A stretch of DNA of 64,000 bases from Callorhinus ursinus (taxonomy: Eukaryota > Chordata > Mammalia > Carnivora > Otariidae), in the NCBI RefSeq assembly GCF_003265705.1, contig NW_020312848.1, positions 54,975,707 to 55,039,706 of the forward strand, given 5' to 3'. Numbering within the stretch: the first letter of the stretch is position 1; every line of letters starts with the position of its first letter. The position numbers were made by a program, and so were the translations under genes. Positions 11,999 through 24,102 of the stretch are shown piece by piece. The notes beneath the pieces were generated by a model. That model saw nothing but the letters and a program-made list of their open reading frames with translations. It had not been told where the DNA came from and made no database searches.

Positions 11999-12815
11999 CA
12001 GTCAATTTTTTGTTATTCACAGTAGTTACATTCTAGAGTCCCTGCAAACAAGGAAATTAGCAAATACTGAATCACTGCTCCTAGCGGACACACAGTCTTA
12101 GGTACCTATGAGTCTCTGACCACATTTTCATAAACCTATCAATACATAACCTTGTTTTATGTGTGCTTCTTTTTAAACACATCTTATTTAAAACATAGTG
12201 CTGATTCATTAACATTGAACTCATGGCCATCAGAACTATAGCTCATGCCTGAACTACATTTATCTAACACATATTTTTCTCACATCACAGTAAGGCACAT
12301 CAGTCTTTTTGTGTTTAGGAACAGTAGACAGTGCTTCACAACTATGCTGGGGGCCATTTAAAACAGCAAAATAAAAGACGCAGCATAGGGAATATACTCA
12401 ATGACACTGCAATAGTGTTATACGGTGATAGATGGTAGCTACACATATGGTGAGCATAGCACAATGTACAGAAGTTGAATCACTACGTTATACACCTGAA
12501 ACTAATGTAATGGTGTGCCAACTATACACAAATGAAATAGATAAATAACAAAACAGCAAAACCACTGACAAATAGTGCAAAAGTGTGAATAATTATTACA
12601 GTATGAGAGTTAAAACAAGACAGCAGTATGTCTCACTTTAACCTCAGCTGATATGTGCCTATCTGGTGACTCAAATTTTTCACCATGCTGTGCCTACACA
12701 TGTCCACAAAGGACTATGAAAGTACTCTGAGTATTGATTTGGGGCTTACAAACAAATTTTAGGGTTTAAGCAAATTTGCAAGTACAGAATCCATTAATAA
12801 TGAAGATTAATTACA
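11999..12815. mobile_element. Tigger-like DNA transposon remnant
   Basis: Non-autonomous pogo/Tigger-type element. Recognisable landmarks are the left end (TTGTTATTCACAGTAGTTAC), an internal stretch ATACATAACCTTGTTTTATG, ATTAACATTGAACTCATGGC and CATGCCTGAAC, and a right end ATTAATAATGAAGATTAAT that mirrors the left. It is split by an L1 tail (12372-12549). Family naming is from memory of the consensus. Confidence 0.7.
12372..12549 (+). mobile_element. L1 3' end inserted in Tigger
   Basis: 5'-truncated L1 tail with the characteristic TACACCTGAAACTAATGTAA segment and an A-rich end. A perfect 12-bp duplication AAAACAGCAAAA lies at 12360-12371 and 12550-12561. It interrupts the Tigger-like element, so it is younger than that element. 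Confidence 0.88.
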
Positions 12816-15714
12816 TATTAGAAGAGAATGGAGAGGAATAAAGCAGAAAACAAAACTTAGAGTTCATCCCAGGCAGTAAGAATAAATATTATTTCATGAA
12901 TGATTTTTCAGAGATAACATATTAATACAGATGTATGCATAAAAATCTATATTCATAGATACACCAAATCACAATGAGAAAATCCTTACTATCAAATTTT
13001 TTTAATGTTTAGAAATCACTGGAATAGAAGATATACAGGGGTGCAAGAGACAATTCAATAGGAAATTCTGAAATAATTCACTGACCAGGATTTTTTTTTT
13101 TTTTGGTAGAGGGGTGTTACTTGTAAAGACACATTAGAAAACATTTGGAAAATGCCTAGGAGAATTAATGAGCGGCTGTCCTCAGGCAGTGACAGTGGAA
13201 AGGAGAACAAGACAGAGATGTGAGACTCTACTATCGAAACAGAAGAGTTCTTGCTTACTGACTGCATGTGGAATGGAGGAAGAGTAAAGAAGGGGTAGAA
13301 ATAATTTAGAAAAGAAAACCTAAGCTACCTGAGAATTGCAGTTCCACTTTTGAAGAAAGGAAACATAAATAAGAGCCACAGGTTTTTGTTGTTTTTTTTA
13401 AAGATAAAGATACTAAGAAAATTAAAGAAACAAAGCAGGCTAAGTAAAGATTAATAGAGCTAAAATGTTTTTCTTTCACTCTCTCTTAAAAGAGCAAATA
13501 AAAATTAAATAATAAATAATGTAACTTAAAAATATTCTAAACATTCTAATGGAAAACATTATTATGTAACATGTCTAGCATGCTGCAAAGACCGAGAGAT
13601 GTGAGTTACCTCTAAAGTGGTGCACCAGCCACGTCAAGGATCACGTCAGGGTGTATGTTTGGAGAGACGAAGAGTATCACAAAAGAAAAAGAACATATAT
13701 GTCAGGATTTAAAAGAAGAGAATAAAAATAGTATTTCTCTTTTTTAGCTAAGAAGTGAGGTACTATGAAGAATGGTGAGAAACCTATAGAAATTAAGTGG
13801 TGATAACATGGAGCAATAAAGATCAGGTCACAGTTATAGTTACATGGAGAATTACCAATGATTCACCCATCTGTCCAAGGTCAAATCACATTGTTGCCTT
13901 CCCCAGAACACCCCAAGATGTTTTCCAGGACTTTTAGAAATTATAAACCTTCAATGTAAGAAATTCTACAGCAATCTTTGCATTTCTTTTCTTCCTTTCT
14001 TTGTTCCTCCTACTTCAGTGTATGTTGGGATGTAAATATCAATCTCATGTAATTTCAATTCGCAAGGCTCTCAAAATTAGAATTTTGGTTTCATTCAATT
14101 AAATATACCTAAAACATTTTTTGGTAAAAGAGAGCTATTATTAATTGTGTGTTTAAAGCTAAATTATGCAACTATTATTAATTTAGAGCTACTGAATAGA
14201 AAAAGGTGCTGTAGGGATAATATTAATAAGATTTCAAATGTTTTCTCTTGGGATAAAGAATTTTATCAAATAAGGTAAATACATAAAAATTCTAGGTTTT
14301 AGTGGGTTTCTCCATGGTTGTGAATTTTAGATCAATTAAAAAGACAACAATTTATTCATTAGCTTATGATAATTTAAGAAAATACAGAAATAAATTTACT
14401 TAAACATTTCAAAATCTACATTAGAATTTCCTGACATACTAAATTACAATAACAATTATCCTGTTTTTACCTTTATAATTGTCAATCATCACTAACTTAT
14501 TAAAAACAGTCTTATTTTCGTATCTGTCTAAAGAAAATCTGTTTCCATTCCATGCTAGAAATATATTCAAATTAGATACCTCACTTTGTTGAAAACTCAG
14601 TAAAGCAAAGGTGAATTTAAACAACAAAAAAATCGTCCAATACAGAAATAGAGGGGAGTTTTATTTTTCATTTTTTCCTGTGCTCAGTGTTAGCCTTAAT
14701 CAGTGCCCAACTCCTTCTCCATCATGACCCCAACCTTCTTCCCCCAACTCTTAGTACCTAAGATTGGCTTTGTCTGTTCTTAACATTGAAATAGCACCTT
14801 AATATTATTAGACGTATTTATTTAATAAAAACCACATTATTTCTAAATGGCATTCACCCTCTCAGAAGTTTAAATAATATGCCAGAAATTTACCCCAGCA
14901 CTGACCTTGCTTTCTTCAGTAGAGTACAAGCTTTCAATAAAACACTCTGACAGTCAACAGCAAAAATCTGTTTGTGTCACCTAAATATATAATAACGAGA
15001 GTAAGTATCCTTGTGCTACTCTATATGAACATATTATTCATATAAGCACAGACTTTGGGGGTTATCGGTTAGTATAAAAACACATATTCCAAACATTCCT
15101 CACATTCAAATCCAGGTAGTTATGGTTCGTTTTGATCTTTGAAAATGTTTTTAAAAGTCTAAATGCATTTGTGGGCTTACTTCATGTATTATATCCAGTT
15201 AAACTTTAATACAAACTGACTTTTCCCCCTCTACGTAGCCACTCTCCAACTGCTGTCAGTCAGCAGGAGCTCTGGATACACAGACTCACGTGAACAGTGG
15301 CCTCTGGAAGGATGTGATTTCTAGCCCATTCAGTTGCTACAGAAAAGCCCAGATTATATTTCAAACCAAAATAAAAGCTTCTTTGGTGGTGATCCTTTAT
15401 TCCCTACCTTTACTACTTACTTGCACAAGTAATCAATCAAAAAGGGAAATGGATAATTCAACTTTAGATTTGCAACCAAAGTGTGAATGTTCCAACAAAG
15501 AATATGTATGCTTGTATTGTGGAGAAATATGGGAATGGGTGGGTGGGCACTTATGAAATCTCCTTCAAAGAAAGCCTATGAAAGTAAGAGAGGACTTTAA
15601 CATTTTTCCTTCGAGTGAGTAGATGATCTAAGTTTCTCCTGGGCATATGTTTAGTTCATGAACTTAAGTCTATTTTATTGATGTCAAAGTAGCTTAAAAT
15701 GATTTTACATTCTT
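12816..15714. other. Mostly single-copy DNA
   Basis: I recognise no gene or repeat family. A T16 run at 13089-13104 and an oligo-T at 13392-13399 have no retroposon body attached. A few CpGs at 13590-13670 (CACGTCAAGGATCACGTCAG) are isolated. Confidence 0.45.
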
Positions 15715-15850
15715 GCCCACTTGCTAAAGGCCTACCAACCTTTCAAGACTCAACACAAACAACATTTTACTTTAAAACTTTCACTGACTCACCAATCAGA
15801 TTTAGGTATTCTTCTATAATTCTCTATGTTTTCAAAGCAGTGTTTCCTAA
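15715..15850 (+). repeat. L2 fragment (decayed)
   Basis: Resembles the L2 3' half: TTTCAAGACTCAACACAAAC, then a CACTGACTCACC box. Compare L2 'ggtctcagctcaaatgtcac ... ttccctgaccaccc'. Too diverged for a firm call. Confidence 0.45.
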
Positions 15851-17279
15851 ACTTCAATATCGAACTCTGTGGTCATGCACGGTATACAGTATGTACTTCT
15901 GAAAATACTGAGCACACAAAATAGAAATGTTTTCTAATTATATTAAAATTAAATTTTCCACTCATTGTAAGCTAAGTTCTATCTTATGCCAACCCCCCAT
16001 GAAATTTACCTTATAACCCAAGCCAAAATGTCTTTTCTTCTCTGAGTTCTTTGTTACACATCTAACTCATTCGCTGTCACTGTTTTATACTATAGTTCTT
16101 TAGGCCCTCATATTTTCTACCAACAAGAATGAAAAATTTTGAGAGGTAGGAAGAGCTAGCACAATTTAGGATCTAGTCCATTGCTTGCAATGATGGTATA
16201 GTGCACAGAGATTCACCAAAATTTCTTGAGTAAATTCTAGCTATCCTGGCCTGATACTTGATGGCTTTAAATTTTGTTAATTTAATTATGGTGTCAGACT
16301 AAAGTCTTTATTATCTTTGATTACTAGTAACCATCTAAGTACATCAACGACCAAAACATGTTTCAGCTAGGAAGAAAATCTTTCCAATTCACATCTCTAA
16401 AAAATCATAATGCCCCTATTGTACTCATTTAATAGGTGCTTCCAATGTGAAGTTTAAGTTATGCCCTCTTCCAGATGTCAAAACTTTAATAAACTAGCCA
16501 AAACCTTAAAACAGAATAACAAGGAAATATAGGTTGTGGTTTATTTTGGAGGAATTGCTATTAGCCTCACTACAAGGCTAATCTTCAAACATGACTCTAG
16601 AGAAAAGGTCAGCAGCTTGAACTCAAACAGGAATGGTTGTTAATAGATGAATGCAATGATGAGGCTCTCGGGGGTGGGTCAGCTCAGTGACTTTTGACCA
16701 CCTCAAAAATACAAGCTGTGAAAACACAAGCATTCCTTCATTTTACTTATCATTTGGATCCTAAGCTCCGATTCACTTTTTTCAAAACTTATTTTGGAGC
16801 CAACAGCGATTGGTAAGTGAAAGGCTACCTGGGGCTGATTGTCATCAGCAGCAGGGCCCCACATCGAGGAGAATTATTGCTCTTGTTCACAAGAGTATGT
16901 TTATAATACATCTGAAATTGCCTGGCAGAGGGTCTTTGAGGAGACTGTGGAGCAAGGGTCGAAAAAGGTAAGAATATGGCTTGAAAAAGATACTTTAGTG
17001 ATTTAGAAAGTTCTCTGGGGGAATATTTTCCCTCTCTATTCAGTCTTCCCATTCTTTATCAACTCAGTTTTATCTAGTATCTGTGTATGAAGTTTAAAAC
17101 TTGCTTTGTAGGTTTTTTTTTCCTATCCAAATAACCAAGTGCAATGTCTAGATGGTTATTAACAGATCACATATGTTGCATTTAATAGCCATTTAGTCAC
17201 CTAAGAACAACTTGACTCAGACACCTGGACTTCATTGTAGTCCCTCACAAGCCACTGATTGACCAAGCCTGAGTAGGGA
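15851..17279. other. Single-copy DNA with a CNE-like segment
   Basis: No repeats recognised. The part from 16540 to 17060 is better balanced in base composition than its flanks and is discussed as a possible conserved element. A donor-like AAAAGGTAAGAAT occurs at about 16963-16975, but no exon can be supported. Confidence 0.4.
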
Positions 17280-17385
17280 GATGCAGTGGGCTCAGACAGA
17301 CCTGGTTTGCTGTTCCTCAATTACAAACTGTGTGACCTTGGGAAGAACATTTACCTTCTCTGAGCTTGAGTGGTAGTTAGACTAG
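17280..17385 (+). repeat. MIR fragment
   Basis: Sense-strand MIR landmarks: CAGACAGACCTGGTTTGCTG, then CAAACTGTGTGACCTTGGGA, then TTACCTTCTCTGAGCTTGAG. Confidence 0.85.
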
Positions 17386-18184
17386 AAAAGGATGGGAGGA
17401 GATGAGTGTGACAAATATTTAAATACAGATGCCACAAATTACATTTCACAACTACTTTTAAAATATTCTCATCAAGTAGCATCTTCACAATAGACAGTTT
17501 TTTGATTCTCATGATGTGGACACTTACAAATGATTCTGTAGGAAAATCCTGTGGTTTTACTTAACAAAAATGAAGATTACATATCATTCAACATATCATC
17601 ACAAAGCTCTTTCTATCTGAAGGGGCCAAAGTCTAGATATAACTTGTAACCCCATGGAATTCTATGCCTGAGAACAAAGGGTAATTTCTGCTCAGCAATC
17701 CTCAGTGGGTATGTAAATGAATGCTGCTGAAATATTCAGAAGCTGATACCAATACAAAGTGAAGTGTAATAATCTGAATGTGCCATTGCCTTCCCCTGCT
17801 ACTAATTACTTGCTTTAGGCTTTTTTCAACAATATTTTGTCTCCTTGCCTTTTCTGTACTGACTGAATGGACACCCAACTATATTGGATCACTATAATTT
17901 CTTACCACAACTTTCAAGCATTGCCTTTATTTTACTAACTGGGTTGCTGCCTTGGCTGTGACCAGTTAGCTGAGTTGGTTCAAGTGCAAAATGGCTGGAG
18001 TCACAATTTGTATGGGCTATGTAAGTTACTCTTTGTTCCGTGGATAAAAATGAAATAGAGAATTAATTCCAGGGTACGTGAGGTATTATCCTCCCAACAG
18101 ACGTTCAAACTAAAACTAACTCCAAAACACCTGATTACCATATTTGAAAAACAGCTTTTCCTTTTTTTATATTCTTTAAAATAG
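17386..18184. other. Single-copy DNA
   Basis: No repeat or gene recognised. 17640-17870 is a smoother, less AT-rich block without repeats (for example GCTACTAATTACTTGCTTTAG) and may be conserved, but nothing proves it. Confidence 0.4.
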
Positions 18185-18632
18185 GTTTTTTGAGGTATCA
18201 TTTATTATACAATAAAATTTACCTTTTTTAGTGTCTAATTCTATGAATGTTGACAAACACATAGAGTCCTGTAACCATCACTAAAACCAAAATAAAAATA
18301 GTTTCATCACCCTCCCCAATTTCCCATGCCTATCTATCCCTCACCAAACCCAAAGCTCCTGGCAATTCTGGTATTTTTTTTTGTGCCTATAGTTTTGCCT
18401 TCTCAGAATGTCAGAGTAGAATCACCACATACTATAAAGTAGCTTTTTGAATCTGGCTTCTTTCACTAAGCATAATGCACTGAGATTCATCCATGCCGTT
18501 GTATGTACCAGTAATTCTTTTTTATTTTATATTTCATTGCATAGATGCACCAGAGTTCATCCGATTAAAGGACATTTTGATTTTTACAATTTGGGGCACT
18601 TATAAATAAAGCCACCATACACTTTCACTTAC
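18185..18632 (-). mobile_element. Old L1, first part
   Basis: Ancient L1 read on the minus strand. The plus strand shows TTGAGGTATCATTTATTATA, CATAGAGTCCTGTAACCATC, GGCTTCTTTCACTAAGCATA and GATTCATCCATGCCGTTGTA, the usual reverse-complement landmarks. It resumes at 19303 after a younger L1 insertion. Confidence 0.88.
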
Positions 18633-18636
18633 AAGA

Positions 18637-19302
18637 ATTTATGTGACAGCAACTCTGGAAAACAGTATGAAGCTTCCTCACGAAGTTAAAAATAGAGCTA
18701 TCCTACAACTCAGCAATTGCACTACTGGGTATTTATCCCAAAGACACAGATGTAGTGAAAAGAAGGGGTACATGCACCCCAGTGTTCATGGCAGCAATGT
18801 CCACAATAGCCAAACTGTGGAAGGAGCCGAGATGCCCTGCAACAGACGAATGGATAAAGAAGATGTGGTCCATACGTACAATGGAATACTACTCCACCAT
18901 CAGGATGAATACCCAACTTTTACATCAACATGGATGGAATTGGAGAGTATTATGCTAAGTGAAATAAGTCAGTCAGAGGGAGACAATCATCACATGGTTT
19001 CATTCATAGGCAGAAAATAAGGAGTAGCACAGAGGACCACAGGGGCAGGGAGGGAAAACTGAATGGGAAAAAAATGAGAGAGGAAGACAAACCATGAGAG
19101 ACTCCTGACTCCAGGAAACAAACTGAGGGTTGCAGAAAGGAAGGTGGGTGGGGGATGGGGTAACTGGGTGATGGGTATTAAGGAGGGCACGTGATGTGAT
19201 GAGCACTGGGTGTTATACGCAACGAATGAATCACTGAACACTACATCAAAAACTAATGATGTACTATATGTTGGCTAACTGAATTTAAATTAAAAAAAAA
19301 AG
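18637..19302 (+). mobile_element. Younger carnivore L1, 5' truncated
   Basis: Contains the end of ORF2, a G-rich 3' UTR (about 19100-19165), the AGCACTGGGTGTTATA box and an A10 tail. It sits inside the old minus-strand L1, which continues on both sides. The flanks share AAGAATTT (at 18633 and 19302), a probable target-site duplication. Confidence 0.92.
18643..19020 (+). pseudogene. L1 ORF2 C-terminal remnant
   Basis: This is the last part of the L1 ORF2 protein, which in intact elements is an endonuclease-reverse transcriptase of about 1,270 residues. One frame (18755-18900) carries the IAKLWKEPRCP and WIKKMW signatures. A second frame (about 18905-19020) carries STWMELESIMLSEISQSE and the natural stop. 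The two frames do not join, so at least one frameshift lies near 18900 and the copy is dead. Everything upstream of the last ~120 codons, including the catalytic reverse transcriptase and endonuclease domains, is absent. Confidence 0.9.
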
Positions 19303-19570
19303 AATTTGTATAAATACAAGTTTTTATCTCTTAGGTAAATATCTAGGACTGGAACTGCCAGACTGCATGGTAAATGTAGATTTAACTTCATGAGAAACTG
19401 TCAAACTGCTTTCTATAGTGGCTGCATAATTTTGCATTTGCACCAGGTATATATGAGAATTTCAGTTGTTTCACATCCTCAACAGTGTTTTTTAAAGAGA
19501 CATTCTAACAGGTGGAGAGTGGTATCCCATGATGGTGTTAATTTGCATTTCATAAATTACGCCCAACATA
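19303..19570 (-). mobile_element. Old L1, second part
   Basis: Direct continuation of the element at 18185-18632: GGTAAATATCTAGGACTGGA, GAAACTGTCAAACTGCTTTC and TCACATCCTCAACAGTGTTT follow the expected reverse-complement order. This confirms that the plus-strand L1 landed within it. Confidence 0.88.
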
Positions 19571-20699
19571 AATGAACCTGATTGGTCAGCACCCCTGCCT
19601 CACCTGTTGTTCAATGTTTTTCACATCACACCTTCATGCCTTCTCATAATTGGAGGTAATGGAAAATATATTAACATTATTAAACCTTCATTAGATAAAC
19701 AAGTATCCCACCACAGAACTCATTAGCACCTCAATATTTGTGTGTATAGCTTTTACCATAAAATTTTGCCATTATTTCCATATTGCCATGTAGTTTTCCT
19801 CTGGTTTCTTTTTTCATCTAGGAACATTATGTTTTCCCAAGTAGACTTGAGTCATCAAAAAGACAGTGAATTAATGATCTCTGTATTAAATGCATATTAT
19901 ACTAAGAGCCTTATTCCACAAATGCTTGTAGAGTGAACTGAGAGCTTTTAAGTCACAACTCTGTCCTGCCCTTCTCCAAGCTAAATGTCACCACTTGCTG
20001 AAGGTTGAAATTGAACAGAAAAGAAGACAGAAGAGGAAGTGTTAAGGGCATAAAAACATTTGAGAGCCTAAGTGGGAATTGGATAGAACTCTAAAGAAAG
20101 TTGAAGAGAAAATGTAAAGTGAATTATTATACAAATAAAGATGCACATGTAAAAGTAAGGAATATTAGAAAAAATAAAGGGAATATTGAAAAATAAAGGA
20201 AAGGAAACGACTCATCATAAATCAGAGTAGGACTGAAGAGTAGAAATTTATGCCAAAAATACACATAAATGTGTCTATTTTATTGATAATATTTAATTCT
20301 CTTGGTCTGTAAGCTAAATATTTTTAATTTAAATCAACCCTTTTGATTGAGATGTAGAGTGATGAATGAGTAATATACTATTTGATATATTTCTGGGAAT
20401 AATATTTGAACAGATATTTATTTTCCTACTAACAAATCTCCTGAACTTTTATTAAAATTGGAAATATCAGTATAGACTCTGAAATAGCCAAGATCCTTCC
20501 ATGTAAGTAAGACTGGGGAGAAAATGGGGAGGAGCTAGTGTTGCCCTGTTGACCATCATCCCAGTACTGTGGTTCTCAAGACTACTAAAACACTGACAAC
20601 CCAACCACTACTCTGAACTCTGGGTATATTCAACAACTCACTATTTCCCTTTGAATATTTGATAGAATGTCAAATTTTGTCATGGTCAAAACACAATAA
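19571..20699. other. Single-copy DNA
   Basis: Nothing recognised. The composition is AT-rich with purine-rich patches at 20010-20220. Confidence 0.45.
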
Positions 20700-20861
20700 T
20701 ATACAAGCTCTTCATGTCTGCCACTTCCAGTTTCCTCCAACCCAGTAAATGACAACTCCATTCTTCCATTTGCCAAAACCATAAAACCTTAGAATCATTC
20801 TTCATTCCTTTTTCTTATAAGCCACTTCAATCCATCAACAAATCCAAATAGCTGCACCTTT

Positions 20862-21079
20862 TTTTTTTTAAGATTTTATTTATTCACTTAAAGAGAGAGA
20901 GAGAGAGAGAGAGAGAGCAGGGAGAGGGGCAGAGGGAGATGGAGAGAGAGAATCTCAAGCAGACTCCATGCTGCATGGGGTGCCCGATGCAGGGCTCGAT
21001 ATCACAACCCCAAGATCATGACCTGAGCCGAAATCAAGAGCTGGACACTTAACCAACTGAGCCACCCAAGCACCCCAAA
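20862..21079 (-). mobile_element. CAN-SINE (older subtype)
   Basis: Inverted full-length copy with a (GA)n-expanded CT tract at 20892-20918. The duplication AGCTGCACCTTT is at 20850-20861 and 21080-21091. The body is more diverged (GAGCTGGACACTTAACCAAC) than the other full-length copies. It lies within the L2. Confidence 0.95.
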
Positions 21080-21109
21080 AGCTGCACCTTTAAAATGTAC
21101 TCAGAATCT

Positions 21110-21267
21110 TACTACTTCTTTTTTTTGAGTATAGGTATGTATAACATTGAGTATAACACAATTTTATTTGAGTTTCACATATATAACATAGTGATTCAAC
21201 TTCCCTATACCTTATGCTATGCTCACAAGTGTAGCTACCACCTGTTCACCTCTTATTACAATACTTG
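21110..21267 (-). mobile_element. Old L1 3' fragment (L1MA-like)
   Basis: Plus strand reads TTTATTTGAGTTTCACATAT, ATAGTGATTCAACTTCCCTA and AAGTGTAGCTACCACCTGTT. This is the reverse complement of the common end of L1MA-type elements. It interrupts the L2. Confidence 0.7.
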
Positions 21268-21752
21268 TTACAACAGTCAAAACTACCATCCTCTCTTTAC
21301 TGCAAAGACCTCCTACTTGGCTCTCTTGTCCCACCCTTGTTTATCTGGGCTTATCCTAGGCTTCCCTTACCAATCCTTGCCTGGCTCATTCTTTTCTAGA
21401 CACACTGCCCTCCTTTCTTCCCTTGCAGCACACCAATCAAGCTCCCCACATAGGGCATTGGTACTTTTTCCTCACTCTCTCTGAAATTTCTTCCCCCAGA
21501 TATATACATGCTCTTGTCCATACTTCTTTTCAATCTCTGCCCAAAGGACACCTTCCTTCTCCAAAAGGTTTTCCTGACCATTCTGCAGAAATAGCACCTT
21601 CCTTCTGCTTTTCTTCATCCAAATTACTGTGACTTACTTTTAAGCTCACCTTCCACCACCTAAGATTTTATGTATTTGTTTGTCTATTTATCTTATCAAC
21701 CTCTGGGTCCGACCACTAGAACCTAAGCTCCATGAGGGATTTAGCTTACTTT

Positions 21753-21955
21753 TTTTTTTTTTTTTTTAAGATTTTATTTATTTATTTGACAGAGAGAGAC
21801 ACAGCGAGAGAGGGAACACAAGCAGGGGGAGTGGGAGAGGGAGAAGCAGGCTTCCCGCGGAGCAGGGAGCCCGATGCGGGGCTCGATCCCAGGACCCTGG
21901 GACCATGACCTGAGCCGAAGGCAGACACTTAACGACTGAGCCACCCAGGTGTCCC
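21753..21955 (-). mobile_element. CAN-SINE
   Basis: Full length, little diverged, with a perfect duplication TTAGCTTACTTT at 21741-21752 and 21956-21967. It sits exactly in the last 120 bases of the L2. Confidence 0.97.
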
Positions 21956-22067
21956 TTAGCTTACTTTCTTCACTTGAATCCCCAGTTCCTAGAAGAATGA
22001 GTGGCTCATAGAATGGGGCAATATGTATTTGCTCAACGAATGAATGAACGATTTAGAAGCCTGAAGT

Positions 22068-22155
22068 AAGGTCACATCAAGTGGGAGAGTAGGCATACGA
22101 ACCCAGCACTTTGATTCCAGATCAGCGCTCTTAACCACTCTGCTCCACCGATCCT
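22068..22155 (-). repeat. MIR head fragment
   Basis: Shows the tRNA-like 5' part of MIR in reverse: AAGGTCACATCAAGTGGGAG, GAACCCAGCACTTTGATTCC and GCTCTTAACCACTCTGCTC. Confidence 0.82.
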
Positions 22156-23170
22156 GAGGAAGCTATTGTGATGATTAAAAAACATAATTTAGGTCAATTT
22201 TCCATCATTGCATTTGATACACAGTATTACTAAATAAATGACAAACATCTTTTTATCACCAAGATTTTCAACTTCAACACCTTTGTAAAAAGAAAAGATG
22301 GAATCTCTCAACAGGCATTGATTGCCTAAACATTTAACTTGAAATCCACCTGGTATTTGGCATAGGAGAGGATAAATGATGTGACTGTCCCCCAAATCTG
22401 AGTGAAATGTGGCCTCTACCAGCGGTTATCCACAACATACATGTAGTGTTCCTCCCCTCCTGACTCTGTGGCCAGCTTGACTCCCCTTCTAAAATTCAGA
22501 ACAAAAAAGAGAGGAAATAAAAGATATAGAACACATCAGGATACAATACAGATAGAATGTCCCACATATAAATACCCCACATATATATACAATATAGAGA
22601 GAACCCACCAAGTACAGGTTGCAATTGTTTGGACAGGCAAACTTCAGATACCCTTGGCCTGACTTAAAGCTTGAACAAAATGGTGTGCCCCAAACCAGGA
22701 CAATGTTTCCAGTTCTGCCCTGTTCCTCAGTATCCCACTTCTCCCTTAATCCACTCTCAGTGTTCAGCGGGGTCCAGTCAAGTTCAGCAACCGATGGACA
22801 TCTGGAACTTTACAGAAATATTAACAATATGTGGGGTTTTAATACACAAGGAATTTTGTAAAGTAAAACTAAATTTGTTTTGTACTAGTACAAATTTAAC
22901 CCCAGATTAAAGCAATGGATCTCTAATGTGTATGCAGAAGTCCTAAGTTTGGTATAGGTAATACACTGGGTAGACAAGAAGAAAATACTTGAACCTACTA
23001 TGTTATTTTACTTTTGTCTAATAAAGAAGAAACTAAGCTTCAATGATAATTAGTCACGGTTTTATAGGAGTATATACAATTTAAAAATAAACATACATAT
23101 ATTAAAGTGTAAGGTAAAATTATTTTACTTATAGCATTCCAGGATTAGAAAAGACTCAACTATATTCCCT
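22156..23170. other. Unassigned DNA
   Basis: No family recognised. 22440-22860 is GC-richer with overlapping open frames on the plus strand. It could be part of an old LTR or L1 that I cannot name. Confidence 0.4.
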
Positions 23171-23450
23171 TTTTCTGAGTAAAAGATTACCACAAACTTA
23201 ACAGCTTAAAACAACACACATTTATTATCATACAGCTTCCATGAGTCATGAGTACTGACATGGTTTAAAGCTATGTACTCATCTGGAGCCTCAGGTAGAA
23301 AAGAATCTGCTTCCAAGCTCATTTAAAGCTATTGGAAGAATTCACTTCCTTACAATTATAAGACTGAGGGTCTCAGATCCTAGAAGCATTCTTAACATAT
23401 AGCCCTTTCCACAGGCAGTTCACAATATGGCTGTTTGCTTCTTCCTAGCT

Positions 23451-24102
23451 TTAGGGAAGCAAAATTTGCCACCCCAAAATGTGTCTCTTAGGCATGTAGA
23501 TCATTTTAGGTTGACTTTTTTTTTTTTTTTTTAATGTAAGCTCTACACCCAATGTGAGCCTTGAACTCAGGACCCCGAGATCAAGAGCTCCATGCTCTAC
23601 CAATTGAGCCAACCAGGCAACCAGGCTATTTTTAAGAAAAAGAAGACAAGATCTCTGTCTTTCCCCTAACTGCCTAGAAGAATTTAGATAGAGGGCCTGT
23701 TCCAGGATGGGAACTACCACCATAGACAGTATAATATGAATAAGGTATGGTTGCCAAGAGGAATTTAGCAGTCTGTTTGTCAAAATTACACTCTATGTCC
23801 TATTATTTCTGTATGGCCCAGCAAACATTTGTTTACCAAGCATTTACTCATTTTCATCTTCCCATGAAATACTTTCCTTCCCTTTGAAGTCCCCCACATA
23901 CCTGTCCTCTTCCCCTTGGTCCAGAATGACATATATACTTCATTTTGCCTGACTGTCTTTGGAATCTCTCATGTTTATATGGATTCCCTGTATGTACATA
24001 ATTAAATTTGATTTTCTCCTGTTAATCTCTCACACATCAATTTAATTCTTAAACCAGCCAAAAGAACCTTGAAAGGTAAAGAAAAATTTTTTCTCCCCAA
24101 CA
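23451..24102 (+). mobile_element. Solo LTR of an endogenous retrovirus
   Basis: LTR-like block: left end AAATTTGCCACCCCAAAATG, promoter zone with ACATATATACTTCATTTTGC, a polyadenylation zone (TACATAATTAAATTTG), a CT-rich region (TTCTCCTGTTAATCTCTC) and a right end CCCCAACA. The expected TG at the start appears decayed. No gag, pol or env sequence is attached, so it is a solo LTR left by recombination. It carries a nested SINE at 23518-23628. Confidence 0.7.
23518..23628 (-). mobile_element. Old CAN-SINE, short
   Basis: Inverted head-plus-tail form (GTAAGCTCTACACCCAATGT, AGATCAAGAGCTCCATGCTC, TACCAATTGAGCCAACCAGG) behind a T17 run. This older subtype lacks the long CT-rich 3' half. It lies inside the LTR. 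Confidence 0.88.

Larger units (their letters stand above)
20700..22045 (+). mobile_element. L2 element, interrupted three times
   Basis: Long L2 remnant in sense direction. Pieces at about 20700-20849, 21268-21740 and 21968-22045 show the L2 order: CACTTCAATCCATCAACAAA, ACACTGCCCTCCTTTC, CATAGGGCATTGGTACTTTT, TTTCCTGACCATTCTGC, TAAGCTCCATGAGGG and a GAATGAATGAACG end. Two SINEs and an old L1 piece split it. Open frames across 21095-21632 are L2 read-through. Confidence 0.82.

Noticed and set aside
21095..21632. Overlapping open frames of 129 and 69 codons
   Set aside because: They lie within L2 and L1 remnants.
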